A stretch of 64,000 nt of DNA from Trebonia sp963759545 (GCA_963759545.1 CAVXAB010000023.1:1-64000), one strand, 5' to 3'; positions 19,601 to 29,368 are shown, counted from the stretch's first letter. The notes: generated by a model from the letters alone, not told the origin. Translations and numbers: made by a program.

Positions 19601-19828
19601 CGCAAAGCACCCTGACCACAGGAACCAGCTCGCCGATGTGCCGTACGGCTAGCAGCGCTGTGACGAGGCAGCACGTAACGGCGCGATCAGGTGCAGAAAA
19701 CGTCCGCTTGATCGCCAAGCGGCGGGGCGCGTTCCGGTTAGGTGCTTGTGTGTCACGAAGGTCTCCAGAGTGATCGGAGATCCCAGATCTCAGCGATGTC
19801 CCTGAGTCTTACAGTTCAATCGCCTCGT

Positions 19829-20191
19829 TCACCCCAGTGCCAGGATGAGGCCGGCCGCGACGAGCAGTCCGGCCGTGAGCCCGTGGATGCCCAGTGCGGT
19901 AGAGAGCTTCCCGCCGTTGGTGAGCACGATCGTGGCGTCCCCCGCCGCCGTGAGGGCCGCGGCGACCATCACCCAGCCGAGCGCCGTGCGGCCGGCGGCG
20001 GCCCAGACCACGAGCGGCACCACCCCGGAGGTGATGTCGCGGACGCCCTTGATCGCGGTCAGGGCACGGATATTGTCCGCGGCGACGCCGAACGCGAGCG
20101 TCGCCTGCCGAGGTTGCAGAAGGAAGCGGCTGCCGAGGACGATGATGGCGATACAAGCGATGACCGCGACCAGGAGGGCGGCGAGGTGCAT
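19829..20191 (-). CDS. DUF4267-type small membrane protein
   Basis: 120 residues from ATG 20191, which has AAAGGA 8 bases upstream. About four hydrophobic segments and the pattern ALTAIKGVRDITSG match DUF4267 proteins, whose function is not known. It is divergent from a TetR regulator that probably controls it. Confidence 0.75.
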   Translation of the reverse strand: MHLAALLVAVIACIAIIVLGSRFLLQPRQATLAFGVAADNIRALTAIKGVRDITSGVVPLVVWAAAGRTALGWVMVAAALTAAGDATIVLTNGGKLSTALGIHGLTAGLLVAAGLILALG

Positions 20192-20222
20192 GGTGAGGTC
20201 CTTTCGGGGTCCTTTATCTAAC

Positions 20223-20238
20223 ATCGTTATATAACAAT
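20223..20238. promoter_or_regulatory. TetR operator candidate between divergent genes
   Basis: ATCGTTATATAACAAT is a 16-base palindrome with one mismatch, 15 bases upstream of the TetR start and 31 bases from the DUF4267 start. Confidence 0.6.
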
Positions 20239-20253
20239 GATAGGCTACTTGTC

Positions 20254-20796
20254 ATGTCTCCTCGACCCGCTCCAGACCTCGACCTGAGACGCGACCAGGT
20301 CATCCGCGCCGCCCGCGGCCTCGCCGAGTCCGACGGCTGGGCCGCCGTCACGATGCGCCGCCTCGCCGCCGGGCTCGGGGTCACCCAGCCGGTGCTCTAC
20401 TCGGCCTTCGCCAGCCGCCAGGCGCTCATCGACGCGGTGGCGCTGGGCGGCTTCAGCGACCTCGCCGCGGCGCTCGAGGCGGCCGACGCCTCGCCCATGG
20501 CCCGGATGCGCGTCTACCTCGGCTTCGCCGCCGCGCACCCCCGCCTCTACGAGGCGATGTTCTCGCTGCCCTCGGGGCTGGCCTTCGCGGCCGACGACGC
20601 CCCCGAGCCGCTGCACCGCGCGTTCTCGGCCGTCCGCGACGTACTCCCCGGTGCCGACGAGACCCGGGCGGAGGTCGCCTGGTCGACGCTGCACGGCCTG
20701 GCAACCCTCCAGGCAAGCGGACGCTTGCGCGCGAGCCAGGCGCGGGCCCGGCTCGACCTCGCCCACCGCATGCTCACCCAGCAGGAGACCCACTGA
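20254..20796 (+). CDS. TetR-family transcriptional regulator
   Basis: 180 residues with an N-terminal helix-turn-helix (TMRRLAAGLGVTQPVLYSAF) and a C-terminal TetR_C_33-like ligand domain. It probably represses itself and the divergent DUF4267 gene through the palindrome at 20223-20238. Confidence 0.88.
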   Translation: MSPRPAPDLDLRRDQVIRAARGLAESDGWAAVTMRRLAAGLGVTQPVLYSAFASRQALIDAVALGGFSDLAAALEAADASPMARMRVYLGFAAAHPRLYEAMFSLPSGLAFAADDAPEPLHRAFSAVRDVLPGADETRAEVAWSTLHGLATLQASGRLRASQARARLDLAHRMLTQQETH

Positions 20797-20957
20797 TGCG
20801 CAACGAACATGGCCGATGGCGGGGATGAGGTAAAGGCCGCTGCCGTGGGTCATGGGCCCAGGCCTGCGGACTGGTCTTGCCCGCAGCGGTGGTTGATCAT
20901 GCCCTGGTTTACCGGAATGGCTGGTCCGTCAAAGCGGGTCAGGCTCCTCCGGCAGAA

Positions 20958-20991
20958 ATCCAAGGCAGTCATTCCGAACGGTTCCGTGCTG
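20958..20991 (+). repeat. Dispersed CCGAACGG element, copy 3
   Basis: ATCCAAGGCAGTCATTCCGA then ACGGTTCCGTGCTG, between tetR and the small secreted protein gene. The rest of 20,797-21,153 shows no gene. Confidence 0.65.
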
Positions 20992-21153
20992 CGACCGGAC
21001 CGCAAATGACAGTCGGTGCGTGTCAGGCATGAGGCCCCGGAGCAGGCCTCGTTACCGAAACGAGGCCTTAGTTCACAACCCGCCCGGTGGCGCGCGCGTC
21101 TTATGCGGAGAAAGCCGGAATTCACCGATACGTCAAGATGGGCGGGAAACGAG

Positions 21154-21546
21154 ATGCGTAACAAGTTCAGAACCGCACTGATATCGGCCGCGGCGGTCAC
21201 GGTGGCCGCCGTGACGGTGTTCAGCGCCGCGACGCCGGCCTTCGCGAAGGTGGGCGCCGATTTCTCCGGGCCGCGGGCCGCGCAGGCAGGGCACGCGTTC
21301 CGGCTGACGGTCTCGGTGGGGGACGACGCCGGCGCCCGGCCCGCCTGGGCGCGGCTGCAGGTGCTGGGCGCGCACGGGCGGTACCAGTGGGTCGGCACGT
21401 GGCACCGGCTGCGCGTGCAGGACCGAAACGACGAGTCGTACTCGTTCACGCCGGCCGAGAGGCACCGCGGCGCCGTCACGTTCCGCGCGGTGCTCAAGGG
21501 CACCTACAACTTCCCCACCAACACGGTGAAGGTCGCCATCCGCTAA
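21154..21546 (+). CDS. Small secreted protein of unknown function
   Basis: 130 residues from ATG 21154, with a clear signal peptide ending near AATPAFAKV. The mature part of about 100 residues is beta-rich with no cysteines and no recognised domain. It may be a cell-surface or extracellular beta-sandwich protein. Only a weak purine run precedes the start. Confidence 0.68.
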   Translation: MRNKFRTALISAAAVTVAAVTVFSAATPAFAKVGADFSGPRAAQAGHAFRLTVSVGDDAGARPAWARLQVLGAHGRYQWVGTWHRLRVQDRNDESYSFTPAERHRGAVTFRAVLKGTYNFPTNTVKVAIR

Positions 21547-21693
21547 GTTCCGCGCTGCGGTCGCCAGATGGCGTGAGCGCGCGAACCGGGCAACCGGGAC
21601 CCGGGCCACGGCCGTGACAGTTTGCAACACCGTCACCGCCGTGGCCGGCGGTCTCCGCCCCCGGCGAGGCGTCAGACTCCGGTGACGCCGTCG

Positions 21694-22233
21694 ATGCGCT
21701 CCCGGATGAGGTCGGCGTGGACCCCGGCTCCGGCACCGTCGGCCTGCAGCCCGAGCACGTCATCCGCCGCCGGTGCCGCATCCAGTCCCATCGCGGCCGT
21801 CCGGCCCACCGCGAGCGGCCCGATCGCGACTTCCGCCCCAGCCGTCACCGCGACTCCCGCGACCAGCATGCCCGCGGCGGCTCCCAGCGCCACGCTCGTG
21901 CCGATGCAGACGGCCGCGGGTGGCGAGTTCCTGTCGCCGTCGGGAAACATCAGCTGCGAGGTCGACTACCATCGGGCCGGCCTGACCCAGGTCTACTGTC
22001 AGACCGGCACGCCCTCACGGTCGGTGACCATGGGCGCCGCCGGAAGCTACAAGACCTGCGTCGGCGAGCATTGCCTCGGGAACCCGGGCGAAGGCACGCC
22101 TACCCTTGCCTACGGCGCCGCGACCGGAGTCGGGCCGTTCCGCTGTGAAACGGCTGTTAACGGCGTCACCTGCGTCGCCAATGGCCGGGGCTTCCGTATC
22201 TCCGCCTCAGGCATCACGCCCGTGTCTGCCTGA
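21694..22233 (+). CDS. DUF6636-like secreted protein with low-complexity N-terminus
   Basis: The C-terminal 100 residues (FLSPSGNISCEVDY, VYCQTG, CVGEHCLG, LAYG, GPFRCETAVNGVTCVANG) show the paired-cysteine pattern of actinomycete DUF6636-like extracellular domains. The N-terminal Ala/Pro/Ser-rich part has no clear signal peptide and the start is uncertain; a frameshift or a later start is possible. Function unknown. Confidence 0.6.
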   Translation: MRSRMRSAWTPAPAPSACSPSTSSAAGAASSPIAAVRPTASGPIATSAPAVTATPATSMPAAAPSATLVPMQTAAGGEFLSPSGNISCEVDYHRAGLTQVYCQTGTPSRSVTMGAAGSYKTCVGEHCLGNPGEGTPTLAYGAATGVGPFRCETAVNGVTCVANGRGFRISASGITPVSA

Positions 22234-22577
22234 TCCCGTAGACCTCTCCCGGCCCAGGTGCGCGGCCGGACTGGTCGCACGCCCACCGGCACGCAGTGCG
22301 GGACAGGGGCGAGGCCGATGCCGTGTCATCTACCCTCCTTGGCCCCCTGTTTGGCTCCCACCGTGGAACCGGAACACAAGTTCGCTGGTCAGAGGTGTGT
22401 ATTGAGCTGACCCGCTGCCCGGCGCGCAGCGGGTCACAGCCACATGCGAAATATCGCTCCGACCTGCAGTAACTATCTAGCCTCATGGTGAGGGAGCAGC
22501 CCAGTGGGAGACGTGACGATGTGCTCGATTGCCCGATACAGGCCTTTAAACTCGGAAAACAGCACTTGGCTAAGGAA
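22234..22577. other. Intergenic region before the island
   Basis: No gene is seen between the DUF6636-like gene and the left attachment repeat. Confidence 0.45.
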
Positions 22578-22620
22578 GTGCGCCAGGCAGGATTCGAACC
22601 CGCGACCCGCTGCTTAGAAG
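22578..22620 (-). repeat. Left attachment site (tRNA-Arg 3' fragment)
   Basis: Identical over 43 bases to 37800-37842 and corresponds to the tRNA from the anticodon loop to the 3' end. After AGAAG the sequences diverge. Confidence 0.88.
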
Positions 22621-23159
22621 TTCGTTTCCTGCCGTGGCGCTATCAGCGCATACCCAGGTCAGAGCCCATTTTTCGGTACTCGTGGTTGACCGCTGGTGAC
22701 CGCGATTTACCGCCTTATCTGGCACGGCTATGGCACGACGCGGGCAAGTTCGTCGCGCCCTGCGTCGCTGGGTTATGAGCCATACGACGGGCGTCCCCGG
22801 CGTCTCGCCTGGTCTCCGATGGCGTCGCTAACCTCGACGAACGGGCGCCACGCATCCTGGCCTCCCGGAGTCGTTCCTCCGTTTCAGCCCGTCCGGGGCG
22901 TGTCGTGCACAAATCCGTGCACAACTACTGGCCACTGGTCTGCACTTTCGGGGATTCGAACGCGACACCCAGCAGCCTGTATAGTCGGCCACCCTGCTGT
23001 AGGCGGCCCATTCGCCAGCGAGTGTTAAAAGGTCCGGCGCGACTGCCCGCGCCGACGCTAAAGGGTTGAACATGGTTCTACCTCCGTCACCCACTAGCTT
23101 CCGCCAGGAGGTGGCGTCGATCCGAAGCAAAGCTGCATCATCGACAATAAACGATGCAT
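22621..23159. other. Non-coding left end of the island
   Basis: No supported gene. Near 22950-22970 the minus strand carries GTCGCGTTCGAATCCCC, which resembles a tRNA T-arm and may be another degraded tRNA fragment. Confidence 0.4.
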
Positions 23160-23651
23160 CTAACGGATCGCAATAACGACTTGCATAATTCCAGCGACTG
23201 CAGATATTACACCAATCCAGAAACCCCAAATCCCCATCGCATCGTTTTCTACGGTCACCCTGACGGGTTTCGATTTCGGTGCGGCTGGCATCAAGGAAAC
23301 TACGCCGTCGGCCGCCCTGTCGCGCGCCACTTCATCTACAGTCTCCCGATTCAAGCCTATTCGTACGCGAAATTTATCCCAGAAATGCCCAAAACGATTA
23401 CAGCCAAATAGAAATCCGTATGCATCGTTCTTGCAAGCTTTTCTTCGGACGGTCTTGACCTTGCATCTTGTAGGCCAGACGAATCCGAGAAGTACAGCCA
23501 GCAGCGCAAGCATCCACCCTGCGACCTGAGATGCAGCCACGAGATCGTCACGCCTGAGCTTAGCTACCGCAACCGCCATCAAACAGACAATCGCGACAAA
23601 AAGGAGAAGGGACAGATTCCTCATGGCCTTTCGCTTGGACCGCCGAGCCAT
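23160..23651 (-). CDS. Unknown three-TM membrane protein
   Basis: From ATG 23651 (other ATGs at 23747 and 23627 are possible) about 163 residues: two adjacent hydrophobic segments near the N-terminus, a basic region with cysteines (KACKNDAYGFLFGCNRFGHF), and a final hydrophobic segment (IWGFWIGVISAVAGIMQVVI). No family is recognised. Codon use is more AT-rich than in the chromosomal genes, which fits acquired DNA. Confidence 0.6.
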   Translation of the reverse strand: MARRSKRKAMRNLSLLLFVAIVCLMAVAVAKLRRDDLVAASQVAGWMLALLAVLLGFVWPTRCKVKTVRRKACKNDAYGFLFGCNRFGHFWDKFRVRIGLNRETVDEVARDRAADGVVSLMPAAPKSKPVRVTVENDAMGIWGFWIGVISAVAGIMQVVIAIR

Positions 23652-23747
23652 CTCTCCCCCATCGACGCAACGACTCATGGCGCCAGCAATACCGGCCACC
23701 ACCACCCATCCCTGATCCGTTTTACTTCGAGATGACACTATTAGCAA

Positions 23748-24585
23748 GAATTACAATAATGGAATTACATGGCTGCATGATTTACAAACAATAATTCGCA
23801 CTATTCTCGCTACGAATCAGTAGATGTTCGGGACGGACTCGAGGACACTTCCTTATCAGGGTGTCGATCTGGCCGATTTGGTAGCGCTACAGGGCCGCTG
23901 ACCTGCTGCCCGATCTGGCGCGACCCTATCGACTCCCCTCGATTTACCCCCTTTGCCCCGGGCATCCTAGGGCCACTGTAGGGCTGGCCCTAGGGCCACG
24001 GGCGCCTAGTAATAAGGCCAAGCGCGCCACCGCGCGGACCTCGCCCGGCTGGTCATCCCGTCACCGTCGGCCCACCCACGGGGAGCGGGCCAGGCGCCAC
24101 GGGTCAAGGTGGAGCGCCCTGCCGGACGAACGACCTTGGCCCGTGGCGCTTGGTCTGCTCGGCTTTGCCTGGGCCGATGGTGACGGGATGACCAGGCTTC
24201 CACCTCAGCCACCCGACAACCTCGACCAGGCGGCAGGCGTCCATCCTGGAGCCCGAGGTCCCCGCCGGAGCATCAAAGTCTTTCACACTGTCAGCTCGGG
24301 AATCTGTGCCGTTCGGGCTTCCACTGGGAGTTGCCCTGCAATGCAGGCTGTCCATAAATAGCCGCTTTTCGCCCGATTTAATAGCACGCTAATGGCCCGG
24401 CCCTGTTACGGCAGCACGAGGTCACTGGAGGCTGGACCTAGAGCGATGAGCAGGCTCGCATCGGCATTACTGATCCTCGAAAAGTGACCAAAGTCCCTGA
24501 GATTATGACGAAAGGCCATGCAAATTGCAACTTTCGGGTGATCTATTGAAAGGTATCCTAATCAGCCTAAAGAGGAAGAGAAATC
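23748..24585. other. Long non-coding stretch in the island
   Basis: No gene is supported over 840 bases. The first 90 bases are AT-rich. CCTAGGGCCA/TGGCCCTAGG (23966-23994) is a 10-bp hairpin. A very long imperfect inverted repeat lies at 24049-24194 (separate entry). Confidence 0.5.
24049..24194. repeat. Long imperfect inverted repeat (about 62-bp arms, 21-base loop)
   Basis: The arm 24049-24110 pairs with 24132-24194 at roughly 80 percent identity. The outer 26 bases match at 25 positions (CTGGTCATCCCGTCACC and beyond) and the inner 20 at 18 (GCGCCACGGG core). It could fold as RNA from either strand or be the remains of a small non-autonomous element. No coding capacity is seen. Confidence 0.65.
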
Positions 24586-25063
24586 ATGAGTGAGATCCTG
24601 AAGGCCAAGGGCCAGAACGGCCAGGTTGAGTTCGACGGCCGGAACGTCACCATTAGGCGTGGCGGCTTCTACGGCACGATGACGGTCGGGCGCGGCGACA
24701 AGGTGATCCCGGTCAAGTCGATCACCGGAGTTCGGTACCGCAAGGCCAGCCTGGGCGGCACGGTCCGCGGGATCATCGAGTTCACTGTTCCCGGAGGGAT
24801 GGAGCGGCGCACTCGGGCGGGGCACCAGGCAGTAGACGAGATACACAACGACAACGCCGTGGTCATCTTGCGGCCGAAGCACAACCCAGAGTTTGAGGCC
24901 ATCCGTAACGCCGTTCTCGCGGCGATCGAGGGCAGCACCGCTACCGTTGTGCCAGCAGACGACGCTGGCACCGCGCTGCGGAAGTTGGCCGGTCTGCACG
25001 ACTCTGGCCTGCTGAGCGATGACGAGTTCGCGGCCAGCGGCCGAGATGATCGAGCGGATCTGA
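24586..25063 (+). CDS. DUF4429/SHOCT-domain protein
   Basis: Begins MSEILKAKGQNGQVEFDG, the DUF4429 pattern (residues 1-115, a PH-like fold), followed by a SHOCT segment (LRKLAGLHDSGLLSDDEFAA). The usual SHOCT ending and a TGA at 25061-25063 lie one frame away, after an apparent indel near 25036-25045. As given, the frame instead reads into the next gene. DUF4429/SHOCT proteins often sit in mobile or membrane-associated contexts; their function is unclear. Confidence 0.7.
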
Positions 25064-25068
25064 GAGAC

Positions 25069-25879
25069 ATGGCTAAGAGGAAAGATCCTGAAGATGTCGT
25101 AGCCAGTATCCAGCGGTCGATCGAGGTGAGTCCGAAGGGTTCGCGGCGGGTGCGTTGTCATAGCCTGCGTGATCTGTTCGGGTTCGCGGCCTGGACGGTT
25201 CCGCGCAAGGAGCATGTTGCCGGGCTCCTCGAAGGCAGGGGCATCCGCGCCCAACCGCCGGTCGGCGAGGCTGGGCTTTACGACTGGATAGTGCTGAGCC
25301 TGCCGGTGATGCCAACGCCGGATGATTCCAGCCCGGATCCAAGGCCTTCGGATGAGTGGTTCGAGCACCTGATGTCGGTCGTGCTCGACTCTGAGCGTGA
25401 AGTCGAGATGTTTTTCGCCAGTCCCCTGCTCCACGGTCTGGGTTACAGCTCCGAGCATGAAGCCGCGGGGTTCCGCCTCGACATCTGGGAGGGCGTTACC
25501 CGCCGGAGGATCGAAGCCGATCTTGTGTACTTCGCGGATAAGCATCACTCGCTTGACGATGGCATCCCTCTAGTCCTGGTGGAAGCCAAGGCGTCAGACC
25601 AGGCTCCTGATGCGGGGACAGGGCAGGCCAAGAGTTATGCCTACTGGCTCAAGCCTGCCGTACTACGTCACGACGAACGGCGAGGTTGTCGTGGTCTACA
25701 ACTACCAAGGTGGCGCGGTCCCGGATGTGAAGGTGCTGGACTTCAAGCGCTCCGAGCTACGCGAGCGGTTCGATGACCTTTACCGTGCACTCAACCCGAA
25801 GGCAGCCGCCGAGGCACGGCCGGCGAAAATCGACAAGCTCCGGGGGCCCTCACCGCAAAAGCCCACCCCTGCCATTTAG
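25069..25879 (+). pseudogene. HsdR-N-like PD-(D/E)XK nuclease-domain protein (frameshifted)
   Basis: An ATG at 25069 starts MAKRKDPEDVVASIQRSIEV. Residues about 120-230 resemble the N-terminal nuclease domain of type I restriction HsdR: FFASPLLHGLGYS, IEADLVYF, PLVLVEAKAS (the D...ExK site), then QAKSYAYWLKP. The frame breaks near 25662-25668, after which YYVTTNGEVVVVYNYQGG completes the domain and the protein ends at 25879. No helicase follows, so this is a stand-alone nuclease rather than HsdR. With the DUF4429/SHOCT gene 5 bases upstream it may form a small defence unit. Confidence 0.68.
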
Positions 25880-26650
25880 GCCGCCCTGCGTCACAATCGG
25901 TCATCGCTGGGTATGAGCCCGTGCGACTCCCCGTCTCCGGTGTCTCGGCTGGTTTCTGGTGTACGCACTGGCCTCGCCGGACCTATGGCCGCACGTCGCG
26001 TGGGGTCGTGTACGTCTTCACCGTTCGGCCTTCCGGCTCGTCGCGTTTACGGATCGGTTTACCGAAACGGCTTCTGACATGCTGGTTCTCGTGGCTTACG
26101 ACGTGCAGCCTTTAGCCGGTCGTCTGCTCCGCCCCGTCCTCCCGGTGGCTGCCGATCCCCGGGCCTCGGCCGACGTGTCGAGGCTCGCTAAGCGACCGCG
26201 CAGCGGCGTGGCCTGCACTCGGCGGACTCGGCCGGGACACTCGGTCGGCGAGGGGATATCGGCGGTTACCTCGACGCGACAGACACCACAGTTCACGGCC
26301 ACCGAAACTCCTGAAGGGAAGGCCGGCGGCGGTACCGCCCGTGACTGCCCCGGCCACTCCCCTGCATCACTGACTACTGTCTTTGGATTTTCCTCCAGTA
26401 GCAAGCCGACCCGGCCCGCAGGTCGCGCAGCGACCGAGAACCGGAAGCGGCACACGGCGGCATCTTCTTTGACTCACGGGTACGCGGCATGGTGAGGATG
26501 ACGGTAGGCGGGGCCGTTTCGCGGGCCTATTAGGTACGTCAGGCACGATAAGCAGGTTAGGCGCAACACACGGGTTATGCTTGACTCAGGTCAAGTCCTG
26601 ACCAAGTCCTCGGAGGAGGTCTACACAGCTCTCATCGGAAGGGAGGCGGG
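25880..26650. other. Island spacer without a supported gene
   Basis: Open frames exist on both strands but lack ribosome sites and recognisable domains. GGTCA-AGTCC-TGACC near 26590-26605 is an inverted repeat upstream of the antitoxin and may be its operator. Confidence 0.45.
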
Positions 26651-26851
26651 ATGACCACTAGCGGCGCAGACTATGCAAGTCCGTATCCACAAGCCCGCCG
26701 GGAGTCGATTGATGAGCAGGTGAGGCGGAAGGGTATCCATCCGGTTGAGTCCGTCGAAGAGATGGCTCAGGACTGTGTTTTCGAGTCGGATGAGGAGCTT
26801 GAGCAGTTCCTTGCGCATGTCTACGCCACCCGCCGCGCTGACCTTGCTTAA
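26651..26851 (+). CDS. Putative antitoxin of a PIN-type toxin-antitoxin pair
   Basis: 66 residues from ATG 26651 with GGGAGG upstream. The C-terminal half is acidic (ESVEEMAQD, ESDEELEQFLAHVYATRRADLA), like small antitoxins. No DNA-binding motif is recognised. It precedes a PIN-domain gene by 9 bases, which is the main support. Confidence 0.6.
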   Translation: MTTSGADYASPYPQARRESIDEQVRRKGIHPVESVEEMAQDCVFESDEELEQFLAHVYATRRADLA

Positions 26852-26860
26852 GTTGAGTCG

Positions 26861-27258
26861 GTGCCCTATGTCGTTCTTGACACGGATGTGGCCTCCAAGC
26901 TGATCAAGCGTCAGATCAGCGGCCCGCTCGCCGCGAGGCTGACCGGCACGACCTTGTGCGTGACGTTCGTGACGTCGGGGAGTTGTGGCAATGGGCAACC
27001 GTGCGGAGTTGGAGACCGCGTACCCGTGAGGAGTTGGAGCACTGGCTCGCCCGCGTGGTGGTCTTGGACTCCGATGATGCGACTTCGCGGACATGGGGTG
27101 CGATCTCGGCGGCGGCTCGTCGTCGCGGACGGGGCACCGCCAACGATAGCTGGATCGCGGCGTGCTGTCTGGCGCACGGGTTTCCACTGGCGACCTTCAA
27201 CGTCAAGGACTTCGAGGGTTTCGCCGAGCACGAGGGACTGCGCCTGATCACCTCATGA
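26861..27258 (+). pseudogene. PIN-domain toxin (one-base deletion)
   Basis: From GTG 26861: YVVLDTDVASKLIKR, the first PIN aspartate. The frame breaks near 26971 (one base missing in ACGTCGGGG). It resumes with GELWQWATVRSWRPRTR, VVVLDSDDATSRTWG and NDSWIAACCLAHGFPLATFN, which supply the remaining PIN acidic residues. With the base restored the toxin would be about 132 residues. It pairs with the gene at 26651. Confidence 0.72.
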
Positions 27259-27425
27259 GCTATGCCGCTCGACAGCACCGCGTAGGCGGCGAATCTCCTC
27301 GACTTCCTGCTGAGGATCCCGCTTCGACTCATCCAACTGCTCAGCATCAGCCGCGGCGAACGCACTGCCCGCCGCGCGCACCGGGTCGGCCCCCGGGGCC
27401 GCAGCCCGGCGCGTGTGCGGCGGGC

Positions 27426-27448
27426 GCGACGGCACGGAGCGCCGTCGC
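27426..27448 (+). terminator. Hairpin directly upstream of the group II intron
   Basis: GCGACGGC-ACGGAGC-GCCGTCGC is a perfect 8-bp stem 5 bases before the intron 5' end. A larger hairpin (GCCCGCCGC with GCGGCGGGC) lies just upstream at 27366-27425. Class C group II introns characteristically insert just past such stem-loops. Confidence 0.65.
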
Positions 27449-27453
27449 CTTGA

Positions 27454-29368
27454 GTACGCCCGGCTACGGCGATCGATTGGGGGTGGAAGTCCCCTGGAGG
27501 AAGAGGTGGTGCGAACTCCGAGCCGGAGGCAACTGCGCCGTCGTGAGGCGGGGTGGGAAGGAAGCCCGAGGCGCAACCCTGCACCGAGGAACACGAATCG
27601 CGTATGAAGGCTTGGCGATCTGGGTGAGCCTGCTCAAGAAGGTGAAGCCCGTCACCATCAACAGGGTCGTCAGAGTAAACGCGGCGGGCGTAGGGGGAAA
27701 TCGGTCGTTCTTATCCGGGGAGGTCTGCCTGGGTGCCGGTTGCGCCGTCGTTGCCGCCGCGCTGTCGGCCCGCGCCGATGGTGCGGGCTGACCGGGCATA
27801 AGTCAGCAGAGGTCGTAGTACCGGCCGGGATCGTGCTCGGGGCCGGGAAGGACCGAACGTCAGGTGAGACGGAGGAATCGGTGTTGCTCGTGCCGGTCGC
27901 AGTGATCGCAGCCATCCCGCGGACGCGGGCCAGCTGCCGCAGGAAGTCGGTGAGTCCCGCTGAGTACCGCAGCTGAAGCGTGAGCCGGCCGGTCGGCGTC
28001 GCATCGAGGATGCTGTCATCCCCGGCCTGGTGGTGGAGCTTGTGGGAGCAGGTGCTCTCTGGGGAGAACCTAGGCCGGGCGTTGAGGCGTGTCAGGGCCA
28101 ACGGCGGCGCGCCTGGTGTGGACGGCATGACCACGGAGCAGCTTGTGCCGTGGCTGCGCGAGCACTGGGTATCCGTCCGGGGAGCCTTGGACGCGGCAGG
28201 TACCGGCCCTCGCCGGTCCGTCGGGTGGTGATCCCCAAGCCCGGGGGCGGCGAGCGGTTGCTGGGGGCGCTACGCTGCCTGGACCGGCTGATCCAGCAGG
28301 CGATCGCGCAGGTGCTCACGCCGTTTTCGACCCGTTCTTCTCCGGGTCCTCGTTCGGATTCCGTCCCGACAGGTCCGCCCATCAGGCGGTGCGGGCCGCG
28401 CGGCGGTGCGTCCAGGATGGCCTGGAGTGGGTCGTGGACATTGACCTGGACCGGTTCTTCGACCGGGTTCAGTTCGATGTGCTGATGGCGCGGGTGGCGC
28501 GCAAGGCGAACGACCGCAAGGTCCTGCGCTTATCCGGGGCTGCCTGGAAGCCGGGGTGATGGTCGACGGGGTCAGGCTGCCGACGGCGGAGGGAACCCCA
28601 CAGGGTCCCCCGCTGTCGCCGCTCTTGTCGAACATCATGCCCGACGACCTGGACCGGGAGTTGTGGGCGCGCGGTCACCGGTTCGTCCGCTACGCCGATG
28701 ACCTGCGGGTCTTCGTGCGAAGCGAGCGAGCCGCCCAAAGGGTGCTCGCGAGCGTCACCGACGTGATCGAGCAGCGGCTGAAGCTGAAGGTGAACCAGCA
28801 GAAGTCCTCGGTCCGGCACGCGTCGCAGGCGACGCTGCTGGGGTTCGGGTTCTCCCTGCACGGTCCGCAGGTCAGGATCACGGTCGCCCCCAAGGCGGTC
28901 ACGCGGCGGAAGAACCAGCTGCGGACCCTGACCGGCCGCCGCTGGAGCGTGACGATGGATACCGCATCGGCAGGCTTAGCAGGTTCATCACCGGCTGGAT
29001 GGCCTATTTCCGGATTGCGGACACGGGCAACCTGGTCCGCGAGACGGACAGGTGGCTGCGCCGACGGCTGCGGCAGGTCCGCTGGAAGGAATGGAAGACC
29101 ACCGCCTCACGGCGGCACAACCTGCGAATACGCGGCATCCCCGAGCGCAACGTCCGCAAATGGGGCGGAAGCAGTAAGGGATACTGGCGGATCGCGGGCT
29201 CCCAGGTCCTCAGCGTCGCCCTGCCCAACGCCTACTGGGAACACCTCGGCCTGAAAACCATGACAGCCACCCGGCAGCGACCATCACCACGACCTGACGA
29301 ACCGCCGGATGCGGGCCCGCATGTCCGGTGGTGTGAGAGGGGGCGGGCAACCCCGCCCCCTACTCGAT
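27454..29368 (+). mobile_element. Group II intron (class C-like)
   Basis: The 5' end reads GTACG (consensus GUGYG), followed by domain I-like conserved blocks (GATCGATTGGGGGTGGAAGT, GGTGGTGCGAACTCC). The encoded reverse transcriptase lies in domain IV. Domain V is visible as CCGCCGGATGCGGGCCCGCA then TGTCCGGTGG (29301-29332), and a domain VI hairpin (GGGGGCGGG-CAAC-CCCGCCCCC) ends in CTACTCGAT at 29368. Both boundaries are inferred from consensus. The intron sits just past a stem-loop, as class IIC introns do. Confidence 0.78.
27980..29270 (+). pseudogene. Group II intron reverse transcriptase/maturase (multiply frameshifted)
   Basis: The protein can be followed through at least four frame changes: WWSLWEQVLSGENLGRALRR, then RYRPSPVRRVVIPKPGGGER, then FGFRPDRSAHQAV and VVDIDLDRFFDRV, then EGTPQGPPLSPLLSNI with the catalytic YADD (RYADDLRVFVRS), and finally the maturase-type C-terminus WRIAGSQVLSVALPNAYW. 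All reverse transcriptase blocks are present but no single frame holds them, so the protein cannot be made as the sequence stands. Confidence 0.85.

Noticed and set aside
25959..26495. 178-codon plus-strand frame in the island spacer
   Set aside because: No ribosome site, no domain and biased composition; an equally long frame exists on the other strand.
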